From the NCBI GenBank assembly GCA_021323375.2, contig JAJPCT020000016.1, positions 62,001-126,000 on the forward strand: a stretch of DNA of 64,000 bases, in the 5' to 3' direction. The stretch is from Candidatus Wolframiiraptor gerlachensis. Its GTDB lineage: Archaea; Thermoproteota; Nitrososphaeria_A; Caldarchaeales; Wolframiiraptoraceae. Of the stretch, positions 7,804 through 17,142 are shown piece after piece (position 1 is the stretch's first letter; each line of letters starts with the position of its first letter). The translations under genes and the position numbers were made by a program. The notes beneath the pieces are model-generated. The model was given only the letters and a program-made list of their open reading frames with translations. It had not been told where the DNA came from and made no database searches.

Positions 7804-9108
7804 AGCCCTTCTTTTCCCAATCGTTATCCTCGCTGTTATGAGCCTCTCCCCCATGAAGAGCCATGAGCTTAGTAGGAGGAGCAGTGCCGCGAATCCCAGC
7901 ATCACCATTATTGATGTGATCGCGGATGTGATATCGCCCGCGAACCCACCCTGTATCGCGAGGAATAGGTGTGTGAAGGGATCTAGGAGGAGACCTATCC
8001 TGACTCCTATTGGGAGGCTCTCGAGGGGCGCGAAGATTAGGATGAAGAATGGGGGCATTAGGAGTGGGAATGTTATGACCCCGACGAGTTGCTGGGCGCT
8101 CCTGACATCGCTCCCGAGGACGCCGACAAGGAGCCCTATACATGTCATCATCACCATCGCGATGAATATCGCTGAGACGAGTATCGGGATGAAGATGGGG
8201 GATGGCCAGAGGTCGATAAGTGTTATGCTCACCTGCTGGCCTGCGGCAACCTCCTCGACCGGGATCCGCGCCATCATGCTCCCCGCGATCATCAGGCCGT
8301 AGACCCCGAAGCCGACCAGGAATGAGAATGTGCTTAAGAGGACTATAACAAATGTCCCCAAGAGCTTGCTGAGGAGTATTGTTATCCTCCTAGCCGGGAT
8401 CGTTAGGAGCAGCTCAAGGGTCTTGGACTCCTTCTCGAGGGCGATGCTTGTCGCCGAGACCGTGGATGCATAGCTCGCGACCATCACCGCGACTAGTGGG
8501 AGGCCGAAGAGCGTTGTCAGGAAGGTGGCGGCAACGGCGGAGGCAGGAGCCCTCAATATCCTGTCAAGATAAAGCACCATGGAATTCTCTAGGATCGGTT
8601 TCTCGAAGAACCTTGGATCAATACCTCCCCCATGAACTCTCTCAGCCAGAGACTTGAATATATCGAGTAGGATTGTTGAGATCCGCTGGCTCATGCTGAT
8701 CTCGGAGATCGAGGCGGATCTTATGGGGTAGATCGTCATGATCGTGCTCTGGATGCCGGATGTGAAGTTTCTCGTGAAGCCGCTCGGTATTATGATCACG
8801 GCATTGAGCTCCTTTCCGGCCGCCGCCCTGGCGCACTCATCCTCGGATGAGCACTCCACCTTGATGGTCCTAATCCCCTTTTCCCTGAGCAGCTCCGGGA
8901 GATGAGTAGATGTTAGCCATGTCTTTTCTAGGTCAGCTATCCCGATTACAAGGCCCACTTCAGCCCTCTCCATCGCCGCGCTCATCCCAAGGCCAGTCAA
9001 CGCGCCCATTATCGGGAAGACTATTAGCGGGATTATTATCGCGCCTACTAGTATGCTCCTCTCCATCAGGAGCTCCTTAACCTCCTTCTTAAGTAATGGC
9101 CCGAGCAT
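7792..9108 (-). CDS. ABC-2 type transporter permease (NatB/YhaP-like)
   Basis: This is a 438-residue permease. One N-terminal helix (ILVGAIIIPLIVFPIMG) is followed by a large external domain of about 150 residues, then five or six C-terminal helices. ESKTLELLLTIPARR is the typical coupling segment of ABC-2 exporters. The partner ATPase gene ends 1 bp upstream, so the two form an operon. The substrate could be a drug, ion or lipid and is not evident. Confidence 0.87.
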   Translation of the reverse strand: MLGPLLKKEVKELLMERSILVGAIIIPLIVFPIMGALTGLGMSAAMERAEVGLVIGIADLEKTWLTSTHLPELLREKGIRTIKVECSSEDECARAAAGKELNAVIIIPSGFTRNFTSGIQSTIMTIYPIRSASISEISMSQRISTILLDIFKSLAERVHGGGIDPRFFEKPILENSMVLYLDRILRAPASAVAATFLTTLFGLPLVAVMVASYASTVSATSIALEKESKTLELLLTIPARRITILLSKLLGTFVIVLLSTFSFLVGFGVYGLMIAGSMMARIPVEEVAAGQQVSITLIDLWPSPIFIPILVSAIFIAMVMMTCIGLLVGVLGSDVRSAQQLVGVITFPLLMPPFFILIFAPLESLPIGVRIGLLLDPFTHLFLAIQGGFAGDITSAITSIMVMLGFAALLLLLSSWLFMGERLITARITIGKRRASGA

Positions 9109-9109
9109 C

Positions 9110-9826
9110 TTAAGCCGCCTCCACCAGCTTCGCGAAGACCTCCTCGAGATTCTGGGCCCGGTGCTCAGCCTTCAGCTCATCAGGCCTGCCCTCCGCGATG
9201 ATCCTCCCGCCGCTCATGAATGCAACCCGGTCACAGAGATACTCTATCTCGAACATGTTGTGGCTGGAAACTATGACGGTTGCGCCGCTCTCCTCCACGA
9301 ACCTCCTTATCCTCCTCCTGATATGCACGGCGTGGATGACGTCTAGACCGGAGGTCGGCTCATCGAGTATCGCAACCCTCGGCCTCAGCATTAATATCGC
9401 TGCGAGGATTATCCTCCGCCTCATACCCTTGCTATAGGATCCCATGGGCTTCCTCAGTGCATCGCCGAGCCCCGCGATCTCCATACCCTCCTTGATGCAT
9501 TCCCGACCCCTGCCATGAACCTCGGCCATGAAGCTGAGAAACTCCAAGCCTGTCAAGTGCCTGTAAACCCCGGCATCCTCCGGCAGATATGCGATGATTC
9601 TCCTAACCCTGTCCGGCTCATCCCTGACGCTGTGACCCATTATGATAGCGTCACCAACATCCGGCCTAAGGATCGTCGCGAGAATCCTGAGAGTCGTCGT
9701 CTTACCGGCACCATTCGGCCCAATCAAGCCGAAGATCTCCGACTCATCAACCTCAAATGAGACGCCCTTCAGAACCTCGAGAGACCCAAACCTCTTAACG
9801 AGACCGCTGGCCACGACAGCCCTCAA
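9110..9826 (-). CDS. ABC transporter ATP-binding protein (NatA/CcmA-like)
   Basis: This ABC ATPase has Walker A GPNGAGKTT, signature YSKGMRRR, Walker B VAILDEPTSGLD and H-loop VIVSSHNMFE. The frame is open to 9937, but family alignment puts the start near the first beta strand (AVVASGLVKRF). The TTG at 9826 is preferred and a GTG nearby is possible. It pairs with the ABC-2 permease directly downstream, forming an exporter. Confidence 0.88.
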   Translation of the reverse strand: MRAVVASGLVKRFGSLEVLKGVSFEVDESEIFGLIGPNGAGKTTTLRILATILRPDVGDAIIMGHSVRDEPDRVRRIIAYLPEDAGVYRHLTGLEFLSFMAEVHGRGRECIKEGMEIAGLGDALRKPMGSYSKGMRRRIILAAILMLRPRVAILDEPTSGLDVIHAVHIRRRIRRFVEESGATVIVSSHNMFEIEYLCDRVAFMSGGRIIAEGRPDELKAEHRAQNLEEVFAKLVEAA

Positions 9827-9946
9827 GCATAAATCCCTTGAGGCTTGTAATCTTTTAGGATTTCTATTTTTCTCATATTGCTCCTTGCCTCTCAAATCTT
9901 CTACTAGGGCTAACTGGATTTTGCATGCATTATACATTACTTTACT

Positions 9947-10330
9947 TTAATATTCATAACTCATAATATCAGCCATCATAAGAGGCTTGACACCATCTCC
10001 CGAGTCTTGAATCTCCATCAACACGTCCGGAACTGCCTCGATCGTCCTATCTTTTCTTTATTGCTTCTATTATGGAAATTCCATGGAAGCATGGGCGGAT
10101 TATCGATGAAAAGAACTTGAAGAACTTGATAAAAAAATAGACCCTACTACAACCTCAAGGAACCATTAAGGCTCATAGGTAATGATGATGGGGAAGAAGT
10201 TTATGAGAAGACCTATAAAATCTTTTGGGACAAAAGGAGCGTTGAAGAAACTATCAAATTATATTGTCGATAGGGTTACCACTCCATTTGCTGGTAGTAA
10301 GGTTGGGGATTTCTGAGATGAGATCGATTC
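9947..10330. other. Decayed coding fragments, no intact gene
   Basis: The reverse strand from about 10055 to 9947 carries a 35-codon open tail ending KPLMMADIMSYEY. The forward strand from about 10080 has short pieces in successive frames (MEIPWKHGRIIDEKNL, then EVYEKTYKIFWDKRSVEE). The pieces join if one or two bases are added or removed. None is recognised. The region has lower GC than its flanks and leads directly into the transposase remnant. Confidence 0.4.
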
Positions 10331-10359
10331 TGGGTGGAGGTGGAGGGTGATGAGGGTGA

Positions 10360-10539
10360 TATACTCGTAAGTTAAGATCACATGTTGCGGCTATTGTAGC
10401 AAATCTTTACGCGTATGTTAGAAGGAATGTAAGCGTTTCGGATGAAATTGCCAATGTTGCTGAGTGTATGTCCAAAAATCAGGCGATAGTTAAATTGAGG
10501 CTGACGACTTTGGAGGCGTTAAGAAGAGCATACCCATGA
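10360..10539 (+). pseudogene. C-terminal remnant of IS110-like transposase (copy 1)
   Basis: A 59-codon open stretch without a start codon reads YTRKLRSHVAAIVANLYAYV and ends LTTLEALRRAYP. It aligns by eye with the C-terminus of the intact transposase at 25831-26691 (KLRANLSNIAANIYLNYKR to RILKALKRA) and with the relic near 55000 (LRTHLTKLAASIYLNNKR). The catalytic domains are gone. The structured noncoding segment follows directly, as in the other two copies. Confidence 0.65.
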
Positions 10540-10566
10540 CAAAGCCGCTGGCCAGCAAGTTCTCGT

Positions 10567-10712
10567 AGCCATAAAGGCCAGCAAGCCAAGCCTTAAACCA
10601 TCCATGGATTCATAAAGATAGAAATCCATCCTCCATGGTGGCAGCTTCCGCCAGCTCTACTGGCCTTTATGGCTTTTAATACCCGCCGGCCAGTCCCACC
10701 CTCCATTTTTGC
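10567..10712 (+). ncRNA. Putative structured RNA at the 3' end of IS110-like copy 1
   Basis: AGCCATAAAGGCCAG (10567-10581) and its exact complement (10660-10674) make a 15-bp outer stem. Inside, ACCAT/ATGGT and ATGGATT/AATCCAT form an interrupted inner hairpin. ATGGTGG follows the inner hairpin, CGCCGGCCAG is at 10684-10693, and a T-rich tract (CATTTTTG) ends the unit. The same architecture occurs at 26693-26820 and 55134-55260. Expression and function are inferred. Confidence 0.5.
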
Positions 10713-10908
10713 CTTAGCCTTAGTATGTTTAGATTGGATCCTAACTTTGTCTGAACATGTAAAAGAGCTTCTGTCAACTTAGCAAGTAATCTCTTCAAGT
10801 CCTTTATCTTGACGTATGCGCTGATATAAAGATGCTTTTCATCCCTAACTCTATTATCCTGATCCTTCTCAGAAATATAGCTGGTTATCAGCCTCGGCCA
10901 CAGGATCC
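10676..10908 (-). pseudogene. Unidentified gene remnant running into the element end
   Basis: The reverse strand is open for about 77 codons without a usable start. It contains RLITSYISEKDQDNRVRDE, then HLYISAYVKIKDLKRLLAKL. Its last residues are encoded by the shared CGCCGGCCAG element end. The sensible amphipathic composition suggests a real gene once lay here and was disrupted by the insertion. I do not recognise the family. Confidence 0.35.
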
Positions 10909-10962
10909 CAGACTATGGGTTTAGGCATTGGAGCTTAGCTTCCTCAACATATACCTTCTCCT

Positions 10963-11907
10963 CTAGATCTTGAGCTTCCGCCAGTCGCCCCTGATCTCGG
11001 GTTCGCCCCTAAGCCTTCTCAGGTAATTGTGTGCGGATAGTGCAGCTATCGCGCCCTGAGCTGCTGCTATCACGGCCTGCTTGTATGGCATATCGCAGAC
11101 GTCGCCGGCCGCGAAGACTCCCTCCCTGCTCGTTCTGCCAAGCCTGTCCGTTACAATCTCGCCGCGCTCGTTTAGCTCGATGAATCCCTTGAGCCACCCC
11201 GTATCCGCCGCGTATCCGAGCTCCACGAAGACACCATCAACCTCCAGCTCAATTCTCTCTCCCCTCTCAACTCCCCTCAGGATCAGCTTTCTAACCACGA
11301 TATCGCCGACCACTTCCTCCACCCTCACGCCCGTCATAACCTCCGCGCCTAATCCTCGCAGCTCCCTCAGGAGCCGATCATCCTCCCTAGGCCGCCCCGA
11401 GTAAATCACATAAACCATGTTATCGTAGTTTCTGAGTATCGTGGCAGCCTCATGTGCTTGATCGCCCCAGCCGACTACGGCCACCCTCCTGCCCCTGTAT
11501 AATGGCGCATCGCAGATGGCGCAGTAACTGACACCCCTACCCGCGAAGACATTCTCACCCGGAACACCCATCTTCCTCGGCTTCTTCCCGATAGCGAGGA
11601 TCAGCGCCCGCCCCTCATAGTCACCGCCCCTGCACTTGACCCTGAAGCCGCCCTCCACTTCCTCAACGCCAATCGCTTCATCATAGGATATCTCGGCCCC
11701 AAACTCTCTAGCCTGCTCGAGAATACTGTTCACGAGCTCGAAGCCCGAGACCGAGGGCGAGGCCGGGAAATTCTCTATTCTTGGTACTGTGAGAAGCTGG
11801 CCGCCAATATCCATCGTAACAACAAGTGTTCGCAGACCCTGTCTAGCGGAGTATAGCGCCGCGGTAAGGCCGGCAACACCGCCGCCCACAATCAGTACAT
11901 CATACAT
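10963..11907 (-). CDS. trxB: Thioredoxin-disulfide reductase
   Basis: This FAD/NAD(P)H flavoprotein of 314 residues reduces thioredoxin-like proteins. GGGVAGLTAALYSARQG binds FAD. The redox-active CAICD lies near residue 130, VVGWGDQAHEAA is the second dinucleotide loop, and FAAGDVCD is the C-terminal FAD motif. The start is ATG at 11907, because a TATA box (CTTTATAGC, 11932-11940) lies 29 bp upstream. The frame also opens at 11943, but that would run through the promoter. Confidence 0.93.
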   Translation of the reverse strand: MYDVLIVGGGVAGLTAALYSARQGLRTLVVTMDIGGQLLTVPRIENFPASPSVSGFELVNSILEQAREFGAEISYDEAIGVEEVEGGFRVKCRGGDYEGRALILAIGKKPRKMGVPGENVFAGRGVSYCAICDAPLYRGRRVAVVGWGDQAHEAATILRNYDNMVYVIYSGRPREDDRLLRELRGLGAEVMTGVRVEEVVGDIVVRKLILRGVERGERIELEVDGVFVELGYAADTGWLKGFIELNERGEIVTDRLGRTSREGVFAAGDVCDMPYKQAVIAAAQGAIAALSAHNYLRRLRGEPEIRGDWRKLKI

Positions 11908-11930
11908 CGCTAGCCTACTTATTCGGCGGA

Positions 11931-11940
11931 AGCTATAAAG
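11931..11940 (-). promoter_or_regulatory. TATA box of thioredoxin reductase gene
   Basis: On the reverse strand CTTTATAGCT is centred 29 bp ahead of the ATG at 11907. This is the spacing expected for a leaderless archaeal transcript, and it decides the start codon. Confidence 0.6.
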
Positions 11941-11964
11941 CATGCTCTAGAGCCTTGGAGAAGG

Positions 11965-12162
11965 ATGGAATTGAGCGCGCGAGCAATCCTCATCCCCAAG
12001 ATACTTTTGAAGCTCGCGGCCGCTGCAGCCCTAGCCATACTAGCATACTATGCTTATGAGGGCATATCAGCAGCCCTATCAGCCTCACCCATCTTCGCCG
12101 CCATATTCCTCACACTCCTCACAGCCGCAATAATCATAGGAATCATAAGCCTCCTCACATGA
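11965..12162 (+). CDS. Small two-helix membrane protein
   Basis: This 65-residue, almost wholly hydrophobic protein has two predicted helices (LKLAAAAALAILAYYAYEG and IFAAIFLTLLTAAIIIGII) and a basic N-terminus. It starts 57 bp from the divergent thioredoxin reductase start. Function is unknown, and the low complexity prevents a family call. Confidence 0.55.
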   Translation: MELSARAILIPKILLKLAAAAALAILAYYAYEGISAALSASPIFAAIFLTLLTAAIIIGIISLLT

Positions 12163-12305
12163 GAATACGTCGAGCAACAGCTATGCTTAACTACAAGCTG
12201 CGAAAGGCCCATACAAGAAAACAGTTAAACAACGTATTTGCATGCGTTCTACTAAAGACGTTGAGCATTTTTCGAAAAACGTAATAATGGTACCATATCC
12301 CTACA

Positions 12306-12365
12306 AATTGATGCGTCTTGCTGAGCGATTTTAAACACTTATTAACATCCCCCGACGCATTAATT
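12306..12365. promoter_or_regulatory. Long inverted repeat framing the promoter of the zinc-ribbon/phospholipase pair
   Basis: AATTGATGCGTC (12306-12317) and GACGCATTAATT (12354-12365) match as inverted repeats at 11 of 12 positions. They bracket a TATA-like GATTTTAAAC (12328-12337) and end one base before the ATG at 12367. A separate TTTTTCGAAAAA palindrome lies about 45 bp further upstream. This looks like an operator in a leaderless promoter; no binding protein is known. Confidence 0.45.
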
Positions 12366-12366
12366 C

Positions 12367-13248
12367 ATGAAGTATTGTCCGAAGTGTGGTAAGAAGCTTG
12401 AAATTCAATCACCTTACTGCCCATTTTGCGGGGCACTTCTTACAGAGCATCTTCAAGCACAGTATCATGCTGAGAAGAAGAATAGGAGAAAGGCGATAGC
12501 CGCGATCCTAGGGATCTCGGGCCTACTCGGGCTGGGGCTCATCGCATTCAGATACTATGGGGATGAGGTATACGAGTTGCTGAACAGGATTACTGGAGCC
12601 GGAGGGACAACTACGGTTACCAAGACCATAAAACCCACCGAGGCATCAGAGACAAGCCCACTCTCTACGACAACCTATTCAGCCGAGATAACCTCATCAA
12701 GCGCCTGTACCTCATTAACATCCTCACCAATGAGCACGACAGCAACTTCACCCTCCATATCAGGAAGTATTGGAACAACATCAACCGAGATAATATCGAC
12801 AACTAGGACTACTCGCACGACGGCTGTCCCAAGAATACCTGATAGAGACTGGGATCGCATAATATTCCCCTATATTGTGGTTGGTGGGCAGACGGCATAT
12901 GAGGGGTTTGAGGTTATGGTAGAAAATCGTGGAAACGCGCCATCATTCTACACTGTGATGGAGCTTTACAGTAGTTCCAGGGCGATGAACTTAGACCGCC
13001 CGCTGAACAGCTTCAGCCTAGTATGGCGCAGGGTTACAACCCTGAATGCAGGCCAGCGTATCGAGATCGATTTCTCAGAGCTACCCCTAAGCCATGAGGC
13101 CCTAGTATGGGTATGCTATGACCCGATCTTGGATCCGAAAAGCTTCAGAATGGATAGCGATGTCCAGCTCAGGAGCATCTATAGGAGAAGCTATGATAGG
13201 GATAGGCATGTGATGGCGCTTGGCAGATCAGGAATGGTGGAGGATTAG
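12367..13248 (+). CDS. Zinc-ribbon membrane protein with Ser/Thr-rich linker
   Basis: The 293 residues run as follows. A zinc ribbon (YCPKCGKKLE ... CPFCGALL) fills residues 2-26. A basic stretch and one transmembrane helix (AIAAILGISGLLGLGLIAF) end near residue 62. A linker of about 85 residues is dominated by Thr/Ser, probably glycosylated and outside the cell. A beta-rich domain covers 165-293. It lies 3 bp before the phospholipase-C-like gene, so the products probably work together at the membrane. Confidence 0.7.
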   Translation: MKYCPKCGKKLEIQSPYCPFCGALLTEHLQAQYHAEKKNRRKAIAAILGISGLLGLGLIAFRYYGDEVYELLNRITGAGGTTTVTKTIKPTEASETSPLSTTTYSAEITSSSACTSLTSSPMSTTATSPSISGSIGTTSTEIISTTRTTRTTAVPRIPDRDWDRIIFPYIVVGGQTAYEGFEVMVENRGNAPSFYTVMELYSSSRAMNLDRPLNSFSLVWRRVTTLNAGQRIEIDFSELPLSHEALVWVCYDPILDPKSFRMDSDVQLRSIYRRSYDRDRHVMALGRSGMVED

Positions 13249-13251
13249 AAT

Positions 13252-15090
13252 ATGCCGAAGACCGCCATTCACGTGATAGTTCTGGATGAGGTAATCAGAA
13301 GACTTAAGATGAGTGATAATGAGATCGAGAAAAAGCTCGGCATGCTCATGAGCCAACATCGATCCGCAGCAGTTCTAGGGGCTATTGGGCCCGATCTATT
13401 CTTCTGGGCGCCGGACTTCGAGGCCGCGAGAAAGCTCTACAACTTTTACAAGAACTGGAAGATGGTTGTGGACCTCTATAATGAGACCATAGGCAAGGTT
13501 GTGAGGGCTATGGAGGCTCTGGGGGATCCTGTGGAGGATGCTGTTGAGAGCTTAGCACCCTCGACGATAAGCCTCGTGAAGATGCTTATCGAGGAGGTTA
13601 ATGAGACCGTTAGACTCCTCAAGTCAGTAATCGCCACGACACTCTTCAGCGAAGTAATCGAGGGATATAATGCTTTGAGCGATATCTCCGGATCGCCGAG
13701 ACTTTTCCACGCGCTCTTCGACGAGCTCATGCCGCCGATGCAGAAGGGTAAGAGGGAGTCAGAGTGGTATTGGCTTGATATGCTCCATTACAGGGATACC
13801 GGGAGATTCGCCGCAAACCTCATCAACTCCGCGGAACAAGATCCCCAGATAGCCTATGCGCTTGGATATCTAACACATATCGCGACAGATATTGTCGGAC
13901 ACGGCTATATCAACCAGATCGTCGGCGGGCCATACAGAATGCATCTTCAAAGACACATTACAGTTGAGAACTTCATAGACTCGTGGAAATTCTATGAGGT
14001 GTATAATGCTAGCATAAACGAAAAGCTTCACAGCATCTTGGAGCTTCCATCCTCCCTACCACCCGAAATCATCGACCTGATACATGACTCATTTAAGAAG
14101 ACCTATGAGGAGAGACCGCATCCAAACAGGATTAACAAGCCGTATAATGGCTTCCTGAGAAGGGAGGATATATCCGCGACATACGATGCCTATAGATTCA
14201 CCATCGAGGCATTGAAGAGCGTTAGTATAAGACCCCCAGAGGAGCCTTTCAGCGGGGTGATGGATGTCCTATCAGAGGCTTTAGGCGGGATACATGCGCC
14301 TCCATCCCCTCCGAAGCCCAAGAGGATGTGCGATATAGAGGATATACTCGCCATAGGCTTGACCGAGCGCTCAAGGGAGTGTTATGAGGAGTTTGCCAAG
14401 AGCATCGAGGAATGGCTCGAATATCTTGGAGAGCTACTTGAATGGACCCTCGAAACTATACTCGCAATAATAGACTTAATCACTGCCGCGCTTCTATCAT
14501 TGGCGATCATCACATTGATGGCAATACTATACGCCATCCAGCTATTACTATACATACTCCTAAGAAACTTCAGACAACTATATGTCCTAGCAGGCCTACT
14601 CTACCCAGAGCCAGATGAGCTAGAATCAGCCCATGCAAGAAACCTGATAACAAACTATCAATGCGAAAGCGTCGTTGGGCCAGGGGGATACCCACGACTC
14701 CACTCCTGCAATCTGAATAACCTCCAATGCCCCGATACAGAGATCGAACAACCTGGAACAATTCCAGCACTATATCATAGGGGCGCGGAGATAACACCCG
14801 ACTCATTTATAATCAAGGAGGAGTTCGGCCAACAAACAATAGACTCTATCATGCAGTATTCGAGAGCATCAACCCCGGAGAAGACTAGGGAGCTGGAGAT
14901 GGCGGGCCATGCTCTAGGCAATGCCGTAAGCCTCTCACGCTGGCTAATCTTGAACGCCTTCCTAAAGAACAACCTAGACATCGTCTACACGGACTGGAAC
15001 CTAGACTCGGATAGGGGCTATGGATACAAATGCTGGTACTGGGATCAGCAAACCGGTAAGGATGCCTATCTGCGAATAGTGTTCGTCTAA
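13252..15090 (+). CDS. Zinc-dependent phospholipase C-like membrane protein
   Basis: This is a 612-residue protein. Residues 1-310 resemble the zinc-dependent phospholipase C / S1-P1-like helical fold: TAIHVIVLDEV, LGAIGPDLFFWAPDFE, and YLTHIATDIVGHGYINQI supply the His/Asp metal ligands. A long hydrophobic section near 400-445 is a membrane anchor. A Cys-containing C-terminal region follows. There is no clear signal peptide, so topology is uncertain. It is translationally close to the zinc-ribbon protein upstream. The substrate is inferred only from the fold. Confidence 0.72.
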   Translation: MPKTAIHVIVLDEVIRRLKMSDNEIEKKLGMLMSQHRSAAVLGAIGPDLFFWAPDFEAARKLYNFYKNWKMVVDLYNETIGKVVRAMEALGDPVEDAVESLAPSTISLVKMLIEEVNETVRLLKSVIATTLFSEVIEGYNALSDISGSPRLFHALFDELMPPMQKGKRESEWYWLDMLHYRDTGRFAANLINSAEQDPQIAYALGYLTHIATDIVGHGYINQIVGGPYRMHLQRHITVENFIDSWKFYEVYNASINEKLHSILELPSSLPPEIIDLIHDSFKKTYEERPHPNRINKPYNGFLRREDISATYDAYRFTIEALKSVSIRPPEEPFSGVMDVLSEALGGIHAPPSPPKPKRMCDIEDILAIGLTERSRECYEEFAKSIEEWLEYLGELLEWTLETILAIIDLITAALLSLAIITLMAILYAIQLLLYILLRNFRQLYVLAGLLYPEPDELESAHARNLITNYQCESVVGPGGYPRLHSCNLNNLQCPDTEIEQPGTIPALYHRGAEITPDSFIIKEEFGQQTIDSIMQYSRASTPEKTRELEMAGHALGNAVSLSRWLILNAFLKNNLDIVYTDWNLDSDRGYGYKCWYWDQQTGKDAYLRIVFV

Positions 15091-15173
15091 AAATAAGCTA
15101 GCCAAACATTCACCCCCTTCAAAAGATTGCAGATAATATTTTTAATAGGAGGCAAGTTTGTTGGAAATTTTTG

Positions 15174-15246
15174 GGGCCGGTAGATCAGCTGGGAGATCGC
15201 CCGCCTCGCACGCGGGAGGTCGCGGGTTCAAATCCCGCCCGGTCCA
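15174..15246 (+). tRNA. tRNA-Ala (anticodon CGC)
   Basis: A complete 73-base cloverleaf has acceptor stem GGGCCGG/CCGGTCC, D-stem GATC/GATC, anticodon stem CCCGC/GCGGG with loop CTCGCAC, and T-arm GCGGG-TTCAAAT-CCCGC. G3-U70, the alanine identity pair, is present and the anticodon is CGC. There is no intron. A TATA-like ATATTTTTAATAGG lies about 30 bp upstream and an oligo-T tract follows. CCA is not fully encoded (A73, then CTAA). Confidence 0.95.
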
Positions 15247-15346
15247 CTAATTTTTCAAGGATTGATTCGCTGAATACTGTTTCTCCAGTGATTGCTTTGA
15301 TGAGAAAACTGTTGGTGAGGAAAGTAGCATCATTCATCCGTTGATG

Positions 15347-17134
15347 TTATGTGGATAAGTAGTAGTATTCTCCTTGTTCTTTCTGGATTTTGTCGAGTTG
15401 TGAGCCCGGTTTGTTTGCTCTCGGTCTCCCGGTTTCTGGATCTCTTCTAAATGTTATGCCGACTTCTTTTAGGAACTGGTTGAATCCCGTTTTCAGGTCT
15501 GTTGGCGGATTCGCGATGCCATGTATCCCCGGCTCCCCTGTGAAGACCATTAGCCTTGTCGAGGCGAAGTCTAGGACCATGAGATCGTGTTCTACAAGGA
15601 AGATGTAGGCTCTTCTATCCCTTGCGATCCTTCTCAGGTATCTCGCTATCGAGTATCTCTCCTCGACATCTAGGTAGGCGCTTGGCTCATCTAGAAGATA
15701 TATTTCTGCTTCTCTTGATAATGCCTCGGCCACTGAGACCTTCTGGAGCTCCCCGCCGCTCAGCTCGCTCATGTTCCTGTCGAGGAGCCTCTCCAGCTGG
15801 AGTGGCTCGATCACTTCGCTCCAGTAAATCTCCGTCTCGAACTTCGGGCCGGCTGCATCCCTCAACGCCTTCTCCACGACTATGTCCCTAGGCTCAGGGT
15901 ACTGGGGCTTATAGCTCACAGACTTATACTCCAGTCTATAGCCGTCATCGCACTCCTCCACGCCCGCGAGAAGCTTGATGAATGTCGTCTTGCCTATGCC
16001 ATTCGGCCCCAGTATGCCGATGACCTCGCCTGGGTATATTCGGCCGCTTCTAACCTCCAGCCTAAACCCATCATACGTCTTCGTCATCTCAGGCCACTCA
16101 AGTGGCATACCGCCCTCAATGATCTCCTGCTGCGATGGTGGCCTAACCTGAAAGGTTATCCTCTCCGACCTGAACCTAACATTATCTGTCGGGATATAGC
16201 CATTCAGGAAGATGTTTATTCCCTCTCTAACGCCGAATGGTCCCGAGACTATGCCGAAGATGCCGGCTCTGCCATAGAGTATGAAGACCTTGTCCGAGAG
16301 ATAGTCGAGGACAGCGAGGTCGTGATCGCAGACGAGTATCCTGATGTTACTGCTGAGCATTGACCTTATCGCTGCGGCGGCTCTAAGTCTCTGCCTTATG
16401 TCTAGGAAGCTAGATGGCTCATCCACGATGAATGTGTTCGCGTCCCTGGCTAGGCATGCGGCGAGGGCGAGCCTCTGAAGCTCTCCACCACTAAGGGCTG
16501 AGACCTCCCGATTCAGCAGGTGCCCGAGCTCAAATAGCTCGATAACCTTCTCCAGCTTACCGGGGCTCGCAACGCGCCTAAGAACATCTCCAACCTTCCC
16601 CCGGACTACCTTTGGTATCTTCTCGATATACTGTGGCTTGTAGCTTATCTTGATCTCACCTCTAGCTATTCTGGTGAAATAGTCTTGGAGAAGTGTTCCC
16701 CTGAATTGCCTCGCAAGCTCCTCATAGCTCGGCTCACTCGAGTCAAATCTTCCTAGGTTCGGCTTCAGGATGTTGGCGAGTATCTGGAGGGCCGTGCTCT
16801 TCCCGGTTCCATTCTTACCGATCAGGCCGACGACTGCACCGGGCTCCGGATATGGAAGCCTATAAAGCCTGAAAGTATTTGGCCCATACTGGTGAACAAG
16901 ATCGGACTCGAGCTCCCGAGGAAGGTTGACGATCGTGATAGCCTTGAATGGGCACTTAGAGGCGCACAAGCCACAGCCTATACATAGCGGCTCGACGATC
17001 ACCGGGTAACCATCTTCACCCAGCTTGACGACCTCGATGCCGCTCCTCACCTTCGGGCAGAACCTGGTACATTCTAACCCACACTTCTTCGGGTCACACT
17101 TCTCCCTGTCAATGACCGCTACCCTAAGCTGCAT
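15347..17134 (-). CDS. ABCE1/Rli1 ribosome-recycling ATPase
   Basis: This 595-residue protein has an N-terminal two-cluster ferredoxin domain (CDPKKCGLECTRFCP; CIGCGLCASKCP) followed by two ABC domains. Walker A motifs are GKNGTGKST and GPNGIGKTT. Signatures are SALSGGELQRLAL and SELSGGELQKVSV. Rli1 splits 70S ribosomes after termination. The length and domain order match the family exactly. It lies 9 bp downstream of the phosphohexomutase gene, on the same strand. Confidence 0.97.
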   Translation of the reverse strand: MQLRVAVIDREKCDPKKCGLECTRFCPKVRSGIEVVKLGEDGYPVIVEPLCIGCGLCASKCPFKAITIVNLPRELESDLVHQYGPNTFRLYRLPYPEPGAVVGLIGKNGTGKSTALQILANILKPNLGRFDSSEPSYEELARQFRGTLLQDYFTRIARGEIKISYKPQYIEKIPKVVRGKVGDVLRRVASPGKLEKVIELFELGHLLNREVSALSGGELQRLALAACLARDANTFIVDEPSSFLDIRQRLRAAAAIRSMLSSNIRILVCDHDLAVLDYLSDKVFILYGRAGIFGIVSGPFGVREGINIFLNGYIPTDNVRFRSERITFQVRPPSQQEIIEGGMPLEWPEMTKTYDGFRLEVRSGRIYPGEVIGILGPNGIGKTTFIKLLAGVEECDDGYRLEYKSVSYKPQYPEPRDIVVEKALRDAAGPKFETEIYWSEVIEPLQLERLLDRNMSELSGGELQKVSVAEALSREAEIYLLDEPSAYLDVEERYSIARYLRRIARDRRAYIFLVEHDLMVLDFASTRLMVFTGEPGIHGIANPPTDLKTGFNQFLKEVGITFRRDPETGRPRANKPGSQLDKIQKEQGEYYYLST

Positions 17135-17142
17135 ATCCCGCG

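Noticed and set aside
10181-10318. ATG-started 42-codon forward frame ending FAGSKVGDF
   Set aside because: Another frame of the same stretch looks equally coding-like, so the region is better described as decayed.
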